Origin: Paenibacillus sp. OVF10
GTDB taxonomy: Bacteria; Bacillota; Bacilli; Paenibacillales; Paenibacillaceae
DNA: 64,000 bases
Assembly: GCA_022836915.1 (NCBI GenBank)
Contig: CP094668.1
Span: 4,526,001-4,590,000 of the forward strand
Reading direction: 5' to 3'
This document shows, one piece after another, positions 1 to 11,800 of this stretch. Within the stretch, counting starts at the first letter, position 1, and every line of letters starts with the position of its first letter. A model generated the notes under the pieces. That model saw only the letters and a program-made list of their open reading frames with translations, was not told where the DNA came from and searched no databases. The position numbers and the translations under genes are program-made.

Positions 1-214
1 GAATCAGTTCTGTGTAAGCCTTAATATCCTCAATAGACATGCCCGTATCTTTCAAAGCGATAACCAACTCCAGCCACTCTAGGACTTCGTTCGAATATTC
101 TCTTCTACCTGAAGCATTACGTTCCACATGAGGTAAGCTGTCTTCTTGCTCATAATAGCGCAGGGTGGAGGGACGTAAACCTGTAATTTTCTCAATTTCA
201 CTAATACTGTACAT
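1..214 (-). CDS. MerR-family regulator, N-terminal part (cut by window edge)
   Basis: The minus strand from 214 encodes a MerR-type winged-helix DNA-binding region beginning MYSISEIEKITGLRPSTLRYYEQE, cut to its first 71 codons by the window edge. It is a close paralogue of the complete 122-residue MerR protein at 18225-18593; the two nucleotide sequences align along the whole visible part. MerR proteins bind between the -35 and -10 of long-spacer promoters and twist DNA to activate. Just upstream, around 233-251, is the same AAGTTAACTTTAA core found at the 18.2 kb MerR-type promoter, so self-regulation is likely. The effector and the partner gene lie outside the window or are unknown. Confidence 0.85.
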   Translation of the reverse strand, partial: MYSISEIEKITGLRPSTLRYYEQEDSLPHVERNASGRREYSNEVLEWLELVIALKDTGMSIEDIKAYTELI

Positions 215-232
215 GCCAAACGATCCTTTCAT

Positions 233-251
233 AGTTAAAGTTAACTCGAAG
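233..251 (-). promoter_or_regulatory. Putative MerR operator
   Basis: On the minus strand this reads ACTTCGAGTTAACTTTAAC, sharing the AGTTAACTTTAAC core with the MerR-type promoter at 18176-18206. It lies about 20 bases upstream of the truncated merR start at 214. No convincing -10 is visible, so it may be only an operator. Confidence 0.45.
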
Positions 252-376
252 TGAATTGCACACTAGTAACGTGTTATATGCCGAATCAAAGACTGGTCAC
301 AGTCAGCAGTAAAATATAAACGACAACGAAATGACTTATGCATGCTGATGTTATGAAGTTTTAAAGCATAGAATCC

Positions 377-1170
377 TCATTTTAGATAGTTACTTACATT
401 GTTCTTAAAATCTCGTGGTGTCATGCCGTAAATAGCCTGGAACACCCGATTGAACGTACGCTGGCTATCGAATCCTGCATTCATCCACACCGTTGTTAGA
501 GACGCATCTGTGGTACGAATTAACATGGAAGCATACTCAACCCGAAGCATCGATAGATAGTTTCGCAGGTTCATTTTGAATCGCTTGGAGAAGATGCGAG
601 AAATATAATATTTACTTACGTTAAACTCGGAGGCAAGAGTGTCTAAGGTGATGGGCTCGGTGAAATGTGTTGCTAAGTATTCCATCAGCTTCTTGGATAA
701 ATCCTGTACTGGAAGTTGCTGTACTTGTTCAAATTCAATTTCGCGCAATAGATGCGCGATGATGATGTGAATCCAACCAAGCTTAATGGCATAATCATCA
801 TCCCGTTTCACTTTCTCAAATGCAACTGCAACGTCTTCATGAACATATGGTTTAGTAATAGTTGGATTCTTAAGATGGAAGCGAGTCAGATCAGGAAACA
901 GACCGCCTAAGAGCTTGGGATGGATAATAATTAACACCTCCCTCGTATAGGAATCCCCAGTTGTTTCGTAACGGTGAACCATATCAGGGAATATCATTGC
1001 TGCGTCACCTTCGTGCAAATCATACGTTTGATCATTCACTTCAATCCGTTGAGACCCTGAAATGACATATAGAATTTCAAGATATCCATGCATATGTGGA
1101 GGAAAGAAATCTCCTTCAAATTCCGGATAACCGATAATTCATCCTTACGAATCTCATAAAAAGGTAACAT
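377..1170 (-). CDS. AraC-family regulator with N-terminal cupin sensor domain (one frameshift)
   Basis: About 264 residues. The N-terminal half is a cupin-like sugar-sensing barrel (HMHGYLEILYV, then DAAMIFPDMVHRYET) and the C-terminal 100 residues hold two AraC-type helix-turn-helices (LASEFNVSKYYISRIFSKRF and the AGFDSQRTFNRVFQ motif). The start ATG at 1170 follows GGAGG at good spacing. The frame breaks near 1123: the first codons MLPFYEIRKDELSVI join the main frame (MHGYLEI onward, from 1093) if one base is restored in the CC/GG run, giving PEFEGDFFPPHMHGYLE. It is divergent from the membrane AraC regulator at 1385, and both probably control the adjacent pectin genes. Family is certain; ligand unknown. 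Confidence 0.85.
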
Positions 1171-1299
1171 CCGTCTTAACCTCCAGTGCAATTTTTGGCT
1201 AGTTTTATATTCTTTATGTCTATATTCTTGTTCATTGCCATGATAAACTCTAGTGTGACGAGATCTACAACGGCTCAACATTTTTATAGTACGGCAAAA

Positions 1300-1313
1300 T
1301 GCAAGCGATTACA
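1300..1313 (+). promoter_or_regulatory. CcpA cre-like site upstream of AraC regulator
   Basis: TGCAAGCGATTACA fits the loose catabolite-response pattern TG-N-A-A-R-C-G-N-T-N-N-C-A. It sits 70-85 bases upstream of the start at 1385, between two divergent regulators. Glucose repression of this locus is an inference. Confidence 0.45.
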
Positions 1314-1384
1314 TGACTGCCGTGAAGGGTTTCATGACAAATGGACTCAAGATGTACCAATTCAAACAGATGGAGGAGCAGGAC

Positions 1385-3624
1385 ATGCGAAAGAGTAAAA
1401 CGTTTACGAATATCTTTGTCTCGATCCTACTCCTTAGCATTGGACTCGTTGTAGGTTTTGGGAGTTATATCTATGTTTCAACTACAAAATCGGTAATAGA
1501 GCGTGTAAGCGAGGGGCACCAAAGCTTAATTCTGCAGGTGAGAAATACACTGGAACAAAAAATTCAAACCATTGAATATGCTTTTGCCACGTACAGTACG
1601 ACGCCATCGTTTCGTAAGGTCATTAACAGTCCATTAAGCGGGCAAGATTATGAAGCATATCGCGAACTGAATTCCCAGCTAGGTTATATTGCAACGATGG
1701 GGCTTGATGGCGTGCAGTATTCGCTTGTGAGTCTGAAGCAGAATTGGAGCCTGTCTAACGGATCGTTATCACGAATTACAGATGAAGAGAAGCAACAGAT
1801 GCAAGCCTTATTCGCTGATCCGGAAGGCAATAACCTCTATTGGACCAAAACAAAGGAAGGTCTTCGATTACTGCATGCGTTACCGATGTATTCGAAGGAC
1901 AAAGAAGCCATTGCGATGTCGGACATTTCTTTGCGAACACTGAATCAATCCCTACAGACGCAATCCGATGCTCCTATCTACATTTTGAACAAACAGGGTG
2001 AATTGCTTTATGCAGCTCTAACCGAACAAAGCCCTATATCGGCTGAGCAAATGAACTTAATCAGCAAACAAATAGTTAATGAGCCTCCTTCAGGACAGAT
2101 TACAATTCCTGCTGCATCGGGTGATTCAATTATGTGCTTGTACGCCCGTTCTACTTATAATGGATGGACTTATATCACACTTCCGAATCAAAAAGAAGTC
2201 AGCCAAGCCCTATCATCGACCCGTTTGGGTTTAATTGTAATGGGTGCCGTCATTATGGCTCTGATGATCATTCTTGCATACATTATAGCTTTACGGCTTG
2301 CTAGGCCTGTTCTTCAAATTCAGCATAGTCTTGGCGGACGTGCTGAGAGAACGGTCAGGGACGAGGTCGGTTGGATCATTCAGTCGATCCATTCTATTGT
2401 TTCAGAAAAACAACATCTCGAACAGCTTATCCATCTTGAAAAGCCCAAACTTGAAACACAATTTGTTCTAAATGTACTACAGAATAGGTTAACCAGGGAA
2501 GAGATCCATAGCTATCTTGAACGATTCGCATATACGAAGATGCACAACGAGATGTATGCAACGATGTTGATTCAGATTGACCGTCCCGGGAAAGGCTCGC
2601 TGGCTGATAAAGATACACTGCTGTTGGCCGTTAATCAGTTAGTGCAAGAGATCATTCCTCCGTCCCAACGGATGTTACCCGTCGTTTTAAATGAACGGAC
2701 ACAAGCAACGATATTATCCTTTGCTGGCAGTTCTTCAAACAATCGAGAAGTGATGTTGCAATATGCCAAAAGGGTTATTCAATTGTCTCGCGAATATTGG
2801 TCCGCTTCAGTCAGTGTGGGCTTCAGTGGTCAATATGAAGACCTGACGAATACCCGGGAAGCCTGTGATATGAGTCTTGAAGCATTGTACCAGCGTCTTA
2901 AGCTAGGCAAAGAGTCCGTTATTTTCTATGAGGATATCATACGCGGTAGCAGCGGACCTACCTTACTTCACTACCCTACAGAATTGGAGAGTCGGCTGTT
3001 CGATGCCATACGTCTTGGTGACAAAGAAGAGGTGACACGTACGTTATACCCGCTGTTAGCAGATATGATGAAGCACAACCTTAATCCAATGAATCTGGAG
3101 ATCACATTGATTCGATTCGTGAACAATTTGATTCAGTTGGAGCAGCTCATTGGTACGGACGTGTTGCTTACACAGAGTAACGGCACATTGTATCATCGAC
3201 TGCTGCATACGCTGAATCCGGAAGAAGTTGAACACATTCTTGTTCACGAAGTCATCTATCCTATGGTAGATAGTATGCAGGAGAGAGCGAGCCAACAGTT
3301 TCGCACACTTGCAGATCGTATGGCCTCTATTGTACGCACAGAATACGATCAGGACTTGTCACTGGAATCCATAAGTGAACGATTGCATTATACGCCGAAC
3401 TATCTAAGTAGCATTTTCCGTAAAGAGTACAATATGACCTTTAGCGAGTACTTAATGAATATCAGACTAGATGTAGCAAGGAAATGGTTGGTGGACACGA
3501 ACATGCCCATTAAAGATATAGCCGAACGGCTGGGATACCAGAATTCCCAGAACTTTATACGTACTTTTCGAAAAAAGAGAACCTCACCCCTGGTGCATAT
3601 CGAAGGTTGCGAATGGATAGCTGA
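1385..3624 (+). CDS. Membrane-anchored AraC-family regulator, YesS-like (frameshift near the C-terminus)
   Basis: About 746 residues. A short cytoplasmic start is followed by a membrane helix (residues ~8-30), an extracytoplasmic sensor region of ~250 residues, a second helix (~280-305, LGLIVMGAVIMALMIILAYI), a middle region and a C-terminal AraC DNA-binding pair (LESISERLHYTPNYLSSIFR, then IKDIAERLGYQNSQNFIRTF). This layout matches YesS-type regulators next to LplABC-type importers, which sense oligosaccharides outside the cell. The start at 1385 is chosen over 1313 because GGAGG lies 5 bases upstream of it. An A-run at 3571-3576 appears one base short; with seven A the tail reads ENLTPGAYRRLRMDS and stops at 3624, whereas the literal frame runs to 3643. 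It probably controls the pectin genes downstream. Confidence 0.88.
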
Positions 3625-3700
3625 GCATCCCAGTATATGTTAGCAGTATCCGATAATCCGTAAGCACCTTCGAAATTCAACTCCACTCCATGTAAGCGTA

Positions 3701-3735
3701 AATCCCCTCAGGTTGATCCCGAGGGGATTGTTATT
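3701..3735. terminator. Bidirectional hairpin between convergent genes
   Basis: AATCCCCTC and GAGGGGATT (3701-3709 and 3721-3729) form a nine-pair stem, with T-rich DNA after it on the plus strand. It separates the AraC regulator from the convergent permease gene. Confidence 0.7.
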
Positions 3736-3753
3736 TTCCATATGTGCCTCATC

Positions 3754-4637
3754 TCAACCTTTCACTGAACCAAGTAAAGCGCCTTTGGTAAAGTGCTTCT
3801 GCACGAAAGGATACGCGAGCAGCATCGGTACAGTAGCCACAACGATGACACTCATCTTAATGGTCTGTGATGGAGGGACAATGTCTACAACCGAGCTGTT
3901 GCCATCCATGCCACTGGAGACAATGACAATCTGGCGGAGCAATACTTGTAGTGGCCACATCGTGGACTCGTTGAGATATAGGATCGCATTCATATACGTG
4001 TTCCAATAGGATACGCCATAGAACAGGGATAAGGTAGCAATGGAAGGAAGAGCCAGTGGGATCATAATTTGTAGCAGAATCCGAAAGTCGTTGGCACCAT
4101 CAATTTTGGCAGATTCCTCTAGACTATCCGGTAGCGCCTGGAAGAAATTGCGCATGATGATCAGATTGAATGCATTGATCGCAGTAGGGATAATCATGGA
4201 CCAGTACGAGTCGATTAATCCAACCGCTTTCACAACTAGGAAGGTAGGAATCATACCCCGCTGAACAACATCGAGAAGACGACCAAGAAATTGATAAAGT
4301 TCCGTCCTAAGAGATATCTTCTGGATAACCCGTAAGCCATAAGTGCCGTCAGCGTCATACTGACAATGGTTCCTGCCAGCGTGATGAAGATGGATACGCC
4401 GAGTCCTTTGAAGATGGTAGGTGTAGAGAAGATGTAACGATAGGCATCAAGCGAGAAGGATGTCGGAAACAGAATAAACTTCTTCTGTACAATCTCCTGC
4501 GTGGAAGCGAAGGAACTGGCAACGACGTTTACGAAGGGTAATAGGCAGGCCAGGGAGAAAAGAAGCAAGAACGTATAATTTATTACATTGAATATGACGC
4601 CACCAAGTTGTTCCTTTTTAACATTGTGTTTGGACAT
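3754..4637 (-). CDS. Sugar ABC transporter permease, LplC/YtcP type (one frameshift)
   Basis: About 294 residues, the MalG-like half of a carbohydrate ABC importer, with six predicted membrane helices and the EAA loop (EESAKIDGANDF, then LP). It reads as two pieces, 4251-4637 and 3754-4254. They join if the C-run at 4256-4259 (G-run on the coding strand) has five bases, restoring FSGGMIPTFLVV. The start at 4637 (MSKHNVKKEQ) has AAGGAGG upstream. It faces away from its expected partner permease at 4950, whereas in most such loci the two permeases and binding protein form one operon. The ATPase is not encoded here; a shared MsmX-type ATPase is usual for this family. Confidence 0.88.
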
Positions 4638-4949
4638 CTGATATGTTCCTCCTTGTTAAGTAGTGATTCTCCCTTACCATAACAAGCGAAGAATATTACG
4701 TACATAATCCTGACCTACTGACTTAAAATGGAACGTTAAAGTGATGCAAAAGCATTGAAATACCATGATAATCCATAGTACCAATAATAATCATGATCTA
4801 CGATCTACATCTGTTCATCTGGCCTTAAGCCGCGCTGGACGTGGAATCCTTCAACTACAATAGCTAATGATTATGTACGGAATCGCTTACATCTCATATG
4901 CTTAGGAAGCATTCAACTACACCATCCCAAACAAGGAGGTCAGCAAGCA
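4638..4949. promoter_or_regulatory. Divergent promoter region between two permease genes, with a weak cre-like site
   Basis: This 312-base gap separates head-to-head permease genes. It contains a weak cre-like sequence CGGAATCGCTTACA at 4878-4891 and AAGGAGGT (4933-4940) for the downstream GTG start. I could not fix a clear -35/-10 pair for either direction. Confidence 0.4.
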
Positions 4950-5915
4950 GTGAGAGAATCTGAGCCATCAGTCGTTTCGTTGCAACACAAAGCATATCGG
5001 AATACAGGATTAGGTCACTTTTTGAGAAACGCTGCATCCAACAAGCTTCTTTATTTAATGATTCTTCCCGGTTTTATCTACTTTGTGATCTTCAAGTATT
5101 TTCCGATGGGCGGACTTATTATTTCATTTCAGGATTATCAGCCGTATCTAGGAATTAAAGATAGTCCATGGGTGGGCTTCAAACATTTTGTCCGTCTGTT
5201 CACGGAACCAACCTTCGCCATGCTACTTAGTAATACATTGATCTTGTTCGCGCTTGAATTAGTGATTTTCTTCCCGATTCCGATCATCCTTGCACTCATG
5301 ATGAATGAAGTACGACACAGATTATTCCGAAACTCCATTCAAACGATCGTATATATCCCACATTTCATGTCATGGGTGATTATCGTCTCCATTACGTACG
5401 TGTTTCTTAGTGTGGATGGGGGCGTCGTCAATGAAATTATAGCTGCATTGGGTGGTAGCAAGATCAGCTTCTTAACCTCACCTGAATGGCTTCGTCCGAT
5501 GTATATTTTGCAGATTATATGGAAGGAAGCCGGTTGGTCAACGATCATCTACCTCGCAGCAATTACCGTTGTAGATACCCAGCTGTATGAAGCTGCCGAG
5601 ATGGACGGTGCGTCTAGATTGCGCAAAATGTGGCACGTAACTTTACCCGCAATTCGCCCGGTCATTATTACATTGTTGATTCTCAAAATCGGAAACACGC
5701 TGGAACTAGGCTTTGAACATATGTACTTGTTACTGAATTCGCTTAACCGGGAGGTCGGTGAGATATTTGATACGTATATCTTCACGGCAGGTTTGAAGAA
5801 TGGACAATTGAGCTTTAGTACAACGGTTGGGTTGTTCAAAGGTCTGGTAGGTTTGGTGCTGGTTATGTTCGCTAATCGTCTCGCCAAAAAATTAGGAGAA
5901 GACGGCGTATACTAG
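4950..5915 (+). CDS. Sugar ABC transporter permease, LplB type
   Basis: 321 residues, the MalF-like half of an importer. After a ~30-residue cytoplasmic start there are six predicted membrane helices and the EAA loop (YEAAEMDGASRLRKMWHVTLP). The start is GTG at 4950, supported by AAGGAGGT nine bases upstream. The family signature FKYFPMGGLIISFQDYQPYLGI is close to that of the permeases at 37.2 and 60.2 kb. The solute-binding lipoprotein follows after 67 bases on the same strand. Given the pectate lyase, GH105 and GH43 genes downstream, the likely cargo is an unsaturated pectic oligosaccharide. The gene is intact. Confidence 0.92.
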   Translation: MRESEPSVVSLQHKAYRNTGLGHFLRNAASNKLLYLMILPGFIYFVIFKYFPMGGLIISFQDYQPYLGIKDSPWVGFKHFVRLFTEPTFAMLLSNTLILFALELVIFFPIPIILALMMNEVRHRLFRNSIQTIVYIPHFMSWVIIVSITYVFLSVDGGVVNEIIAALGGSKISFLTSPEWLRPMYILQIIWKEAGWSTIIYLAAITVVDTQLYEAAEMDGASRLRKMWHVTLPAIRPVIITLLILKIGNTLELGFEHMYLLLNSLNREVGEIFDTYIFTAGLKNGQLSFSTTVGLFKGLVGLVLVMFANRLAKKLGEDGVY

Positions 5916-5982
5916 TAGCAATCCCGAATGACAACAAGGATGTACTGGTAGAATCTAATATTGCTGAAAAGGGGATTGAACG

Positions 5983-7488
5983 ATGAGATATAGAACTGCC
6001 AAATTGTTAGCGCTTACGTTAAGTGGAGCCTTACTGTTATCTGCCTGTGCGGGAGGAAGTGGGGATTCAGGAACCAATGCTGATGGCAAAACAACGATTA
6101 GTTGGTTGAATATTATGCATACCGCTTCACCACCTACGGATACCGTACTTAATAAAATCGAAGAGATTACGGATGTGGATATACAGTTTTCCTGGATTCC
6201 GGATGCTTCTAAAGAAGAACGGCTTAATACTTCACTTGCTTCCGGTTCTCTCGCTGACATCGTATCCTTGACGATTCTGGAGAATTCTTCGGTTCGCAAT
6301 GCGCTCAAAGCAGGCGTCTTCTGGGAGGTTGGTCCGTATCTTGATGAATTCCCGAACCTGAAAGGCATATCTCAGGATATGCGTAATTCCGCATCCATTG
6401 AGGGGAAGTTGTACGGTATACCCATGCAAAAACAGGTTGCACGTAACGGTGTCATTCTTCGTAAAGACTGGCTCGATCATGTTGGATTACCTGTACCCAA
6501 AACAACTGCCGAATTAATGGAAGTTGCCAAAGCCTTCACGGAGCAAGACCCTGATGGCAATGGAGCCAACGATACGACAGGATTTATTGATCGGAGCGAC
6601 TTGGTATTCGGTGCATTCAAAACACTGAGCTCCTACTTTGGCACCCCGAGCGGCTGGGCCATTAGCGAGGATGGAAAAGTGACACCCGAGTTCGAAGCGG
6701 AGGGTTATATCCAGGCCATGGATTATATGAAAGAGCTGTACCAGAATGGATACATTAATCAGGATTTCGCGGTAACCGCCAAGAAGGATCAACAAGAGGG
6801 GTTTGCTCAGGGCAAAGCCGGGATATATGTGGGAGCATTGTTTGACAGCAAAGGCCTGTTTAATCTGGCCAAAGGCGTACAGGACGACATGGAACTCGTC
6901 ATGGTGAATGATATTACATCAACGGGAAATGAAAGTGACCGGGCCATATGGTCCACGTCCAATGGTGTAGGAGGACTGCTTGCTTTCCCAAAATCGGAAG
7001 TTAAAGACGAAGCTGAATTGAAACGGGTTCTGAAGTTTATGGATGATCTGATGAGTGAAGAGGTGTTCACCTTAATGACCTACGGTATCAAAGATGTGCA
7101 TTATAGCCTCGACGAGAACAATGGTGCCACAATTATTGATACCAAGCTATGGGAGCAAGAGGTACAGCCATTTTCTTCCTCGCGCCCCAACGAGAACGGG
7201 TATGCCATTATGGATGCTGACCCGCTCCGTATTGAATCTACACGGTTAATTGAGGAAAATACAACCTTTGCCGTGCTGAACCCGGTGTACTCGCTGGAAT
7301 CACCAACGTTCTCAGAACAAGGCTCTGAATTGCAGAAGATCATCACGGATGCGACTTACAAGTATATCCTGGGCAAGCTGGATCGTGCTGGCTTCCAGAA
7401 TGCAATTGATACCTGGAGAAAATCAGGTGGAGACAAAATCATTACCGAATATGAGGCAGCGCACCAAGCCTTATTAAACAATAAATAA
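5983..7488 (+). CDS. Extracellular solute-binding lipoprotein (LplA-like)
   Basis: 501 residues. A signal peptide ends in a lipobox (LLSACAGG, Cys at ~22), so it is anchored outside the membrane and delivers sugar to the permeases at 4950 and 3754. The mature part has the two-lobe binding-protein fold, including EQDPDGNGANDTTGF, a feature of this family. It follows the LplB-type permease and precedes the GH105 gene, fitting import of pectic oligosaccharides. A cre-like run lies inside the signal-peptide codons (6005-6018), which may be coincidence. No frame problems. Confidence 0.93.
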   Translation: MRYRTAKLLALTLSGALLLSACAGGSGDSGTNADGKTTISWLNIMHTASPPTDTVLNKIEEITDVDIQFSWIPDASKEERLNTSLASGSLADIVSLTILENSSVRNALKAGVFWEVGPYLDEFPNLKGISQDMRNSASIEGKLYGIPMQKQVARNGVILRKDWLDHVGLPVPKTTAELMEVAKAFTEQDPDGNGANDTTGFIDRSDLVFGAFKTLSSYFGTPSGWAISEDGKVTPEFEAEGYIQAMDYMKELYQNGYINQDFAVTAKKDQQEGFAQGKAGIYVGALFDSKGLFNLAKGVQDDMELVMVNDITSTGNESDRAIWSTSNGVGGLLAFPKSEVKDEAELKRVLKFMDDLMSEEVFTLMTYGIKDVHYSLDENNGATIIDTKLWEQEVQPFSSSRPNENGYAIMDADPLRIESTRLIEENTTFAVLNPVYSLESPTFSEQGSELQKIITDATYKYILGKLDRAGFQNAIDTWRKSGGDKIITEYEAAHQALLNNK

Positions 7489-7521
7489 ACAGCAAATAAG
7501 TGCGGAGGAGGAACTCTACAG

Positions 7522-8663
7522 ATGCTTGAAACGAAATCTGTTAAGGATTTATGGGCAGCCAAAACAGCCGCATCCATCATGGAGCGAACCCTAAGCTGTA
7601 TGAAGAGAACGGGCATCACGGCAAGTGGTCTTATGATTATGGAGTAGTGCTAAAAGGATTTGAACGGTTATGGCAAGCGACAGGTGATGAGCAATATGCG
7701 CAATACATCCAGCATAGTATGGATTATTTTGTTCAAGATGATGGATCTGTTCGGGGATATCGGATGGAAGAACATAATATCGATCATTTGAATAATGGCA
7801 AGCTGATGTTCGGCCTTTATGACAGGACAGGGAAAATGAAATATAAGCTTGCAGCAGGTCTGTTACGGGAACAACTTGTGACTCACCCGCGCACGTCAGA
7901 GGGAGCTTTCTGGCACAAGCAAGTATATCCTTACCAAATCTGGTTGGACGGTCTCTATATGGGGGCGCCGTTCTATCTGGAGTACTTGCTTCGTTGGGAA
8001 CCCGAAGAGGAATTATTGAATGATGTAACCAAACAATTTATATTGTGTGCCAAACATACCCGAGACGATGCTACAGGACTGCTCTATCATGCTTGGGATG
8101 AAAAGCGCGTTCAGCCTTGGAGCCATTCGGTAACAGGGCAATCGCCTAACTTTTGGGGCAGATCTATCGGCTGGTTTGTTATGGCTTTAGTGGATGTTCT
8201 GGAGTTATTACCGAACCATCATCCCGATTATAGCAAGTTGGTTGAGATTTTCACGGATACGATGGCCGCTCTGCGCACTTATCAGGATACAACTAGCGGG
8301 GTATGGTATCAGGTGGTGAATGAGGGGAATCGCAAAGGGAATTACCTGGAAGCGTCAGCATCCAGCATGATTGTATACGCCCTGGCCAAAGGTATTCGCC
8401 TAGGATGCTTACCACGGGAATGGGAACCGGTATTGAATCATGCTTATGCAGGATTAATCTCTGAATTCGTAATGGAAACCAATCAGGGTTGGGTGAATCT
8501 CTACAAAAACTGCCAGGTGGCAGGGCTCGGTGGAGATACCCGACGTGACGGAAGTTACGCTTATTATATAAGTGAGCCGATTATAACCAATGATCAAAAA
8601 GGATTGGGTGCCTTCTTGCTCGCATGTACCGAATACGAGTACCTGCTGCATGCCAAAGTTTAA
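7522..8663 (+). CDS. GH105/GH88-type unsaturated rhamnogalacturonyl hydrolase, YteR/YesR-like (one frameshift)
   Basis: About 380 residues, no signal peptide, so cytoplasmic. It is an (alpha/alpha)6-barrel family that removes the unsaturated uronic acid left at the non-reducing end by pectin or rhamnogalacturonan lyases. Visible motifs are YPYQIWLDGLYMGAPF (with the proposed catalytic Asp), SPNFWGRSIGWFVMALVDVLE and YLEASASSMIVYAL. ATG at 7522 has GGAGGAGG upstream. The literal frame stops early because the C-run at 7589-7591 seems one base short; with four C it reads MERTPKLYEENGHHGKW. It follows the importer genes, so it likely acts on imported lyase products. Confidence 0.9.
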
Positions 8664-8759
8664 TTGCCTATGACGAGAACCGGTGTATCGGAAACCTAGA
8701 ACGTGATCGCAGGAAGAATACGGATAGGTTTCGGATTACAACCGGTTTTCGCACTTTAC

Positions 8760-8773
8760 TGATAACGCTTACA
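8760..8773 (+). promoter_or_regulatory. CcpA cre-like site upstream of the pectate lyase gene
   Basis: TGATAACGCTTACA matches the catabolite-response consensus well and lies 110-125 bases before the start at 8884. This suggests glucose repression of the secreted pectinase. Confidence 0.55.
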
Positions 8774-8883
8774 TTATGTTGAGGAGGTGATGCCAGGTAA
8801 CAGAAAGATTTACTGCATGAGCATCTGGTTCTCAGTGAGGTAACATCTGCACAAATACATGTAAACCGGAGGAGGAAGATTCG

Positions 8884-11800
8884 TTGAAAAGAATTGTATC
8901 ATTCGTATTGGTCGTTGCAATGTTATTTAGTGTGCTACCAGGTATGGTTGCTGCAGAAGATGAAGCTACTCCATTATTACCCGCATTTCCCGGTGCTGAA
9001 GGTGGCGGTAAGTACGTGACAGGTGGTAGGGGAGGATCGGTGTATGAAGTGACCACCCTCTCCGATTCCGGACCCGGATCTCTTCGGGATGCCGTTAGTC
9101 ACAGCGATACAACCGTTGTATTCAGAGTGGGAGGAACGATTCATCTGGAATCCCCTCTGGCGATTACCGGTTCTAATATCACGATTGCTGGACAGACAGC
9201 TCCAGGAGAAGGCATCACCGTATCGAATTATTGGACTACATTCCAAGCGGATAACATTATCGTCAGACATATGCGCTTTCGGCTCGGGGATAAGCACCCA
9301 AGTGAGGATGACGTATTTGGCGGGCGATACCACAAAAACATTATGATCGACCACTCATCGTTTACCTGGTCTGTCGATGAAGTGCTGAGTATGTACGCCA
9401 ACGAGAATACAACTGTGCAGTGGTCTGTCATTGCTGAGAGCATGCTGATGACCACGCATCAGAAGGGTCGACATGGATATGCAGGCATCTGGGGCGGGAA
9501 CAACACGTCTTACCATCACAATATCATTGCTCACAATGTGAGCCGTAACCCAAGATTTGCAGGAGCTCCTGGTTTTAATACCGAGTCCTACAACAATATT
9601 GTCTATAATTGGGGGTTCTTCTCTGCTTATGGCGGTGAGGAAGGCAATTATAACCTCATGAATAACTATTATAAATATGGTCCGAATACGTATCGCAACG
9701 CCCGGGATCAAATTTTCCTCGATGTTGGCCCTGATACACGTATACATGTGAGCGGTAATGTCGTGGACGGTTATCCCGATGTCACAGCGGACAACTGGTT
9801 AGGTGTGGGTGAACTTGCGAATCCAGATTCCAAACTACTCTCGCCAGTGCAGATGGCTAATCCCGCATCCATTGACGATGCAGAGATAGCCTATGAGCAA
9901 GTCCTTGCAAAGGCAGGTGCAAGTCTGCCAAGACGAGACGCCATCGATGCACGAATCGTAAATGATGTGAAGAATCGCACCGGACAACATATTAATTCGC
10001 AAAAGGAAGTCGGGGGTTACCTTGAGTTCGAGGAGACGGCGTCAGCTCTGGTTGACTCTGATCATGACGGTATTCCTGATGAATGGGAGATCAGCATGGG
10101 ACTCGATCCTAATGATTCTGCTGACCGCAATGAGACACATGAATCAGGTTATACCTATCTGGAAGTTTATCTGAACAGCATTGCTGGCAATGGATCTATT
10201 AATCCTACGGTTGAAATTCAATCACCTGCCAACCATACCGTTCAGACTGAAGGTTCTTCCGTTGAGATCACTGCTTCTGCCTCTGATGTAGACGGTAGCA
10301 TTGCCAAAGTGGAATTTTACCAAAACGATGTGAAACTGGGGAAGATGATACAGCGCCTTACACGTTTACTTGGGAAAATGTGCAGGATGGCACACATTAT
10401 CTCACTGCCCGAGCAATTGATGACTCAGGTACTTCAACGCAGTCCAACAATGTCACGGTACATGTTCACAAGCAGAACAGTATTGCCCCTTGGTCATCCA
10501 CCGATATTGGAGAACCGGGCATTACGGGTCATACCCAATTGGGAGCTAGCGATACTGACGTTACGGTAAAATCAGCTGGAGATATCAGTGGAGAGACGGA
10601 TCATTTCCACTATGCTTACCAAGCCTTAGAAGGAAATGGTGAGATTGTAGCTAGAGTTGATCAGGTGACAGCTACCGACGATGGTGCGGAAGCAGGTGTC
10701 ATGATTCGTAAAAGTCTGGATGCATCATCCCCGTTTATTGCCGCCATGGTCACTTATGTAAAGGGTGGACAACAAGCAGTTAGCCTCGTTCGTGATGGAG
10801 CAGGTAACGAAGTTGTAAATCAGGAAAAAGGTGGTATGGTCACACTCCCGTATTGGGTAAAGCTTGTGCGACTTGGGGATCAAGTGAACTCACTCGTATC
10901 CCAGGATGGTAACGACTGGTTTGTTATCGATTCACAATCATTCCCAGCAGACGAAACGGTCTATATCGGATTGGCAGCCGATGCTTCCAAACCGGATGAT
11001 GAAGTTGATAAGCTCAATACATCTGTTTTCTCCAATGCATCTGTTCATGAGTTACCTGCTGATTTCCCAATAGCACCCACTGAACTTGTAGCTGAGCCAG
11101 ATCTCAAGTCCATTCACTTACATTGGGATGAAGTGCAAAGTGCGGGCTCTTATTCGATATATAGATCAGAGATTCCTGGTGGGCCATACACTTTGCAGCA
11201 AGAGGGTATCACGATCACCAGCTACACAGATCCCAATCTAACTGTAGGTAAATTCTATTATTACGCTGTAAAGGCTACGAATGATCATGGCACAAGCTTC
11301 TACTCAAATGAAGCTAGTGCATCAGCGGAAGGAGAGCCGGAGACAATTCATGATATAAATGATGATTTTGAGGATATCGAAATAAATACAACCCCAGCAA
11401 GTTACACTGTATTACCTGATCCACAGACAGCCGATCTCAAAGTCGTTGTGACGCCTGTTCCTACAGGAACAACGGGGAACTCATCTTCTAAAGCGCTCAT
11501 GCTGTACGACAATGGGGTTGGCATTTCTCAATTCGTGAGATCCTTTCCAGCACAACGGGACAGCTTTGTGTTTGAAGCTGATATTATGTCTCAAGGCTGG
11601 CCTGGCACATCAACGGTACTGCAATTGCAAAATGGAACGGGAAGTCGCACCGCACTCTCCATCGAGCTACGCAAACCTTCTGCTCCGGTAGCTGAGGATC
11701 AATATACGCTAATTTACAAAAAAGACGGCAAAGATTACAAATTAATGGATGCACCGGTCAATAACCGCTGGTACAGCTTTAAGATCGTTGGCAATGTAGC

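Noticed and set aside
3713..4264. Plus-strand frames over the permease
   Set aside because: They lie opposite a conserved permease frame and have no family features; shadows.
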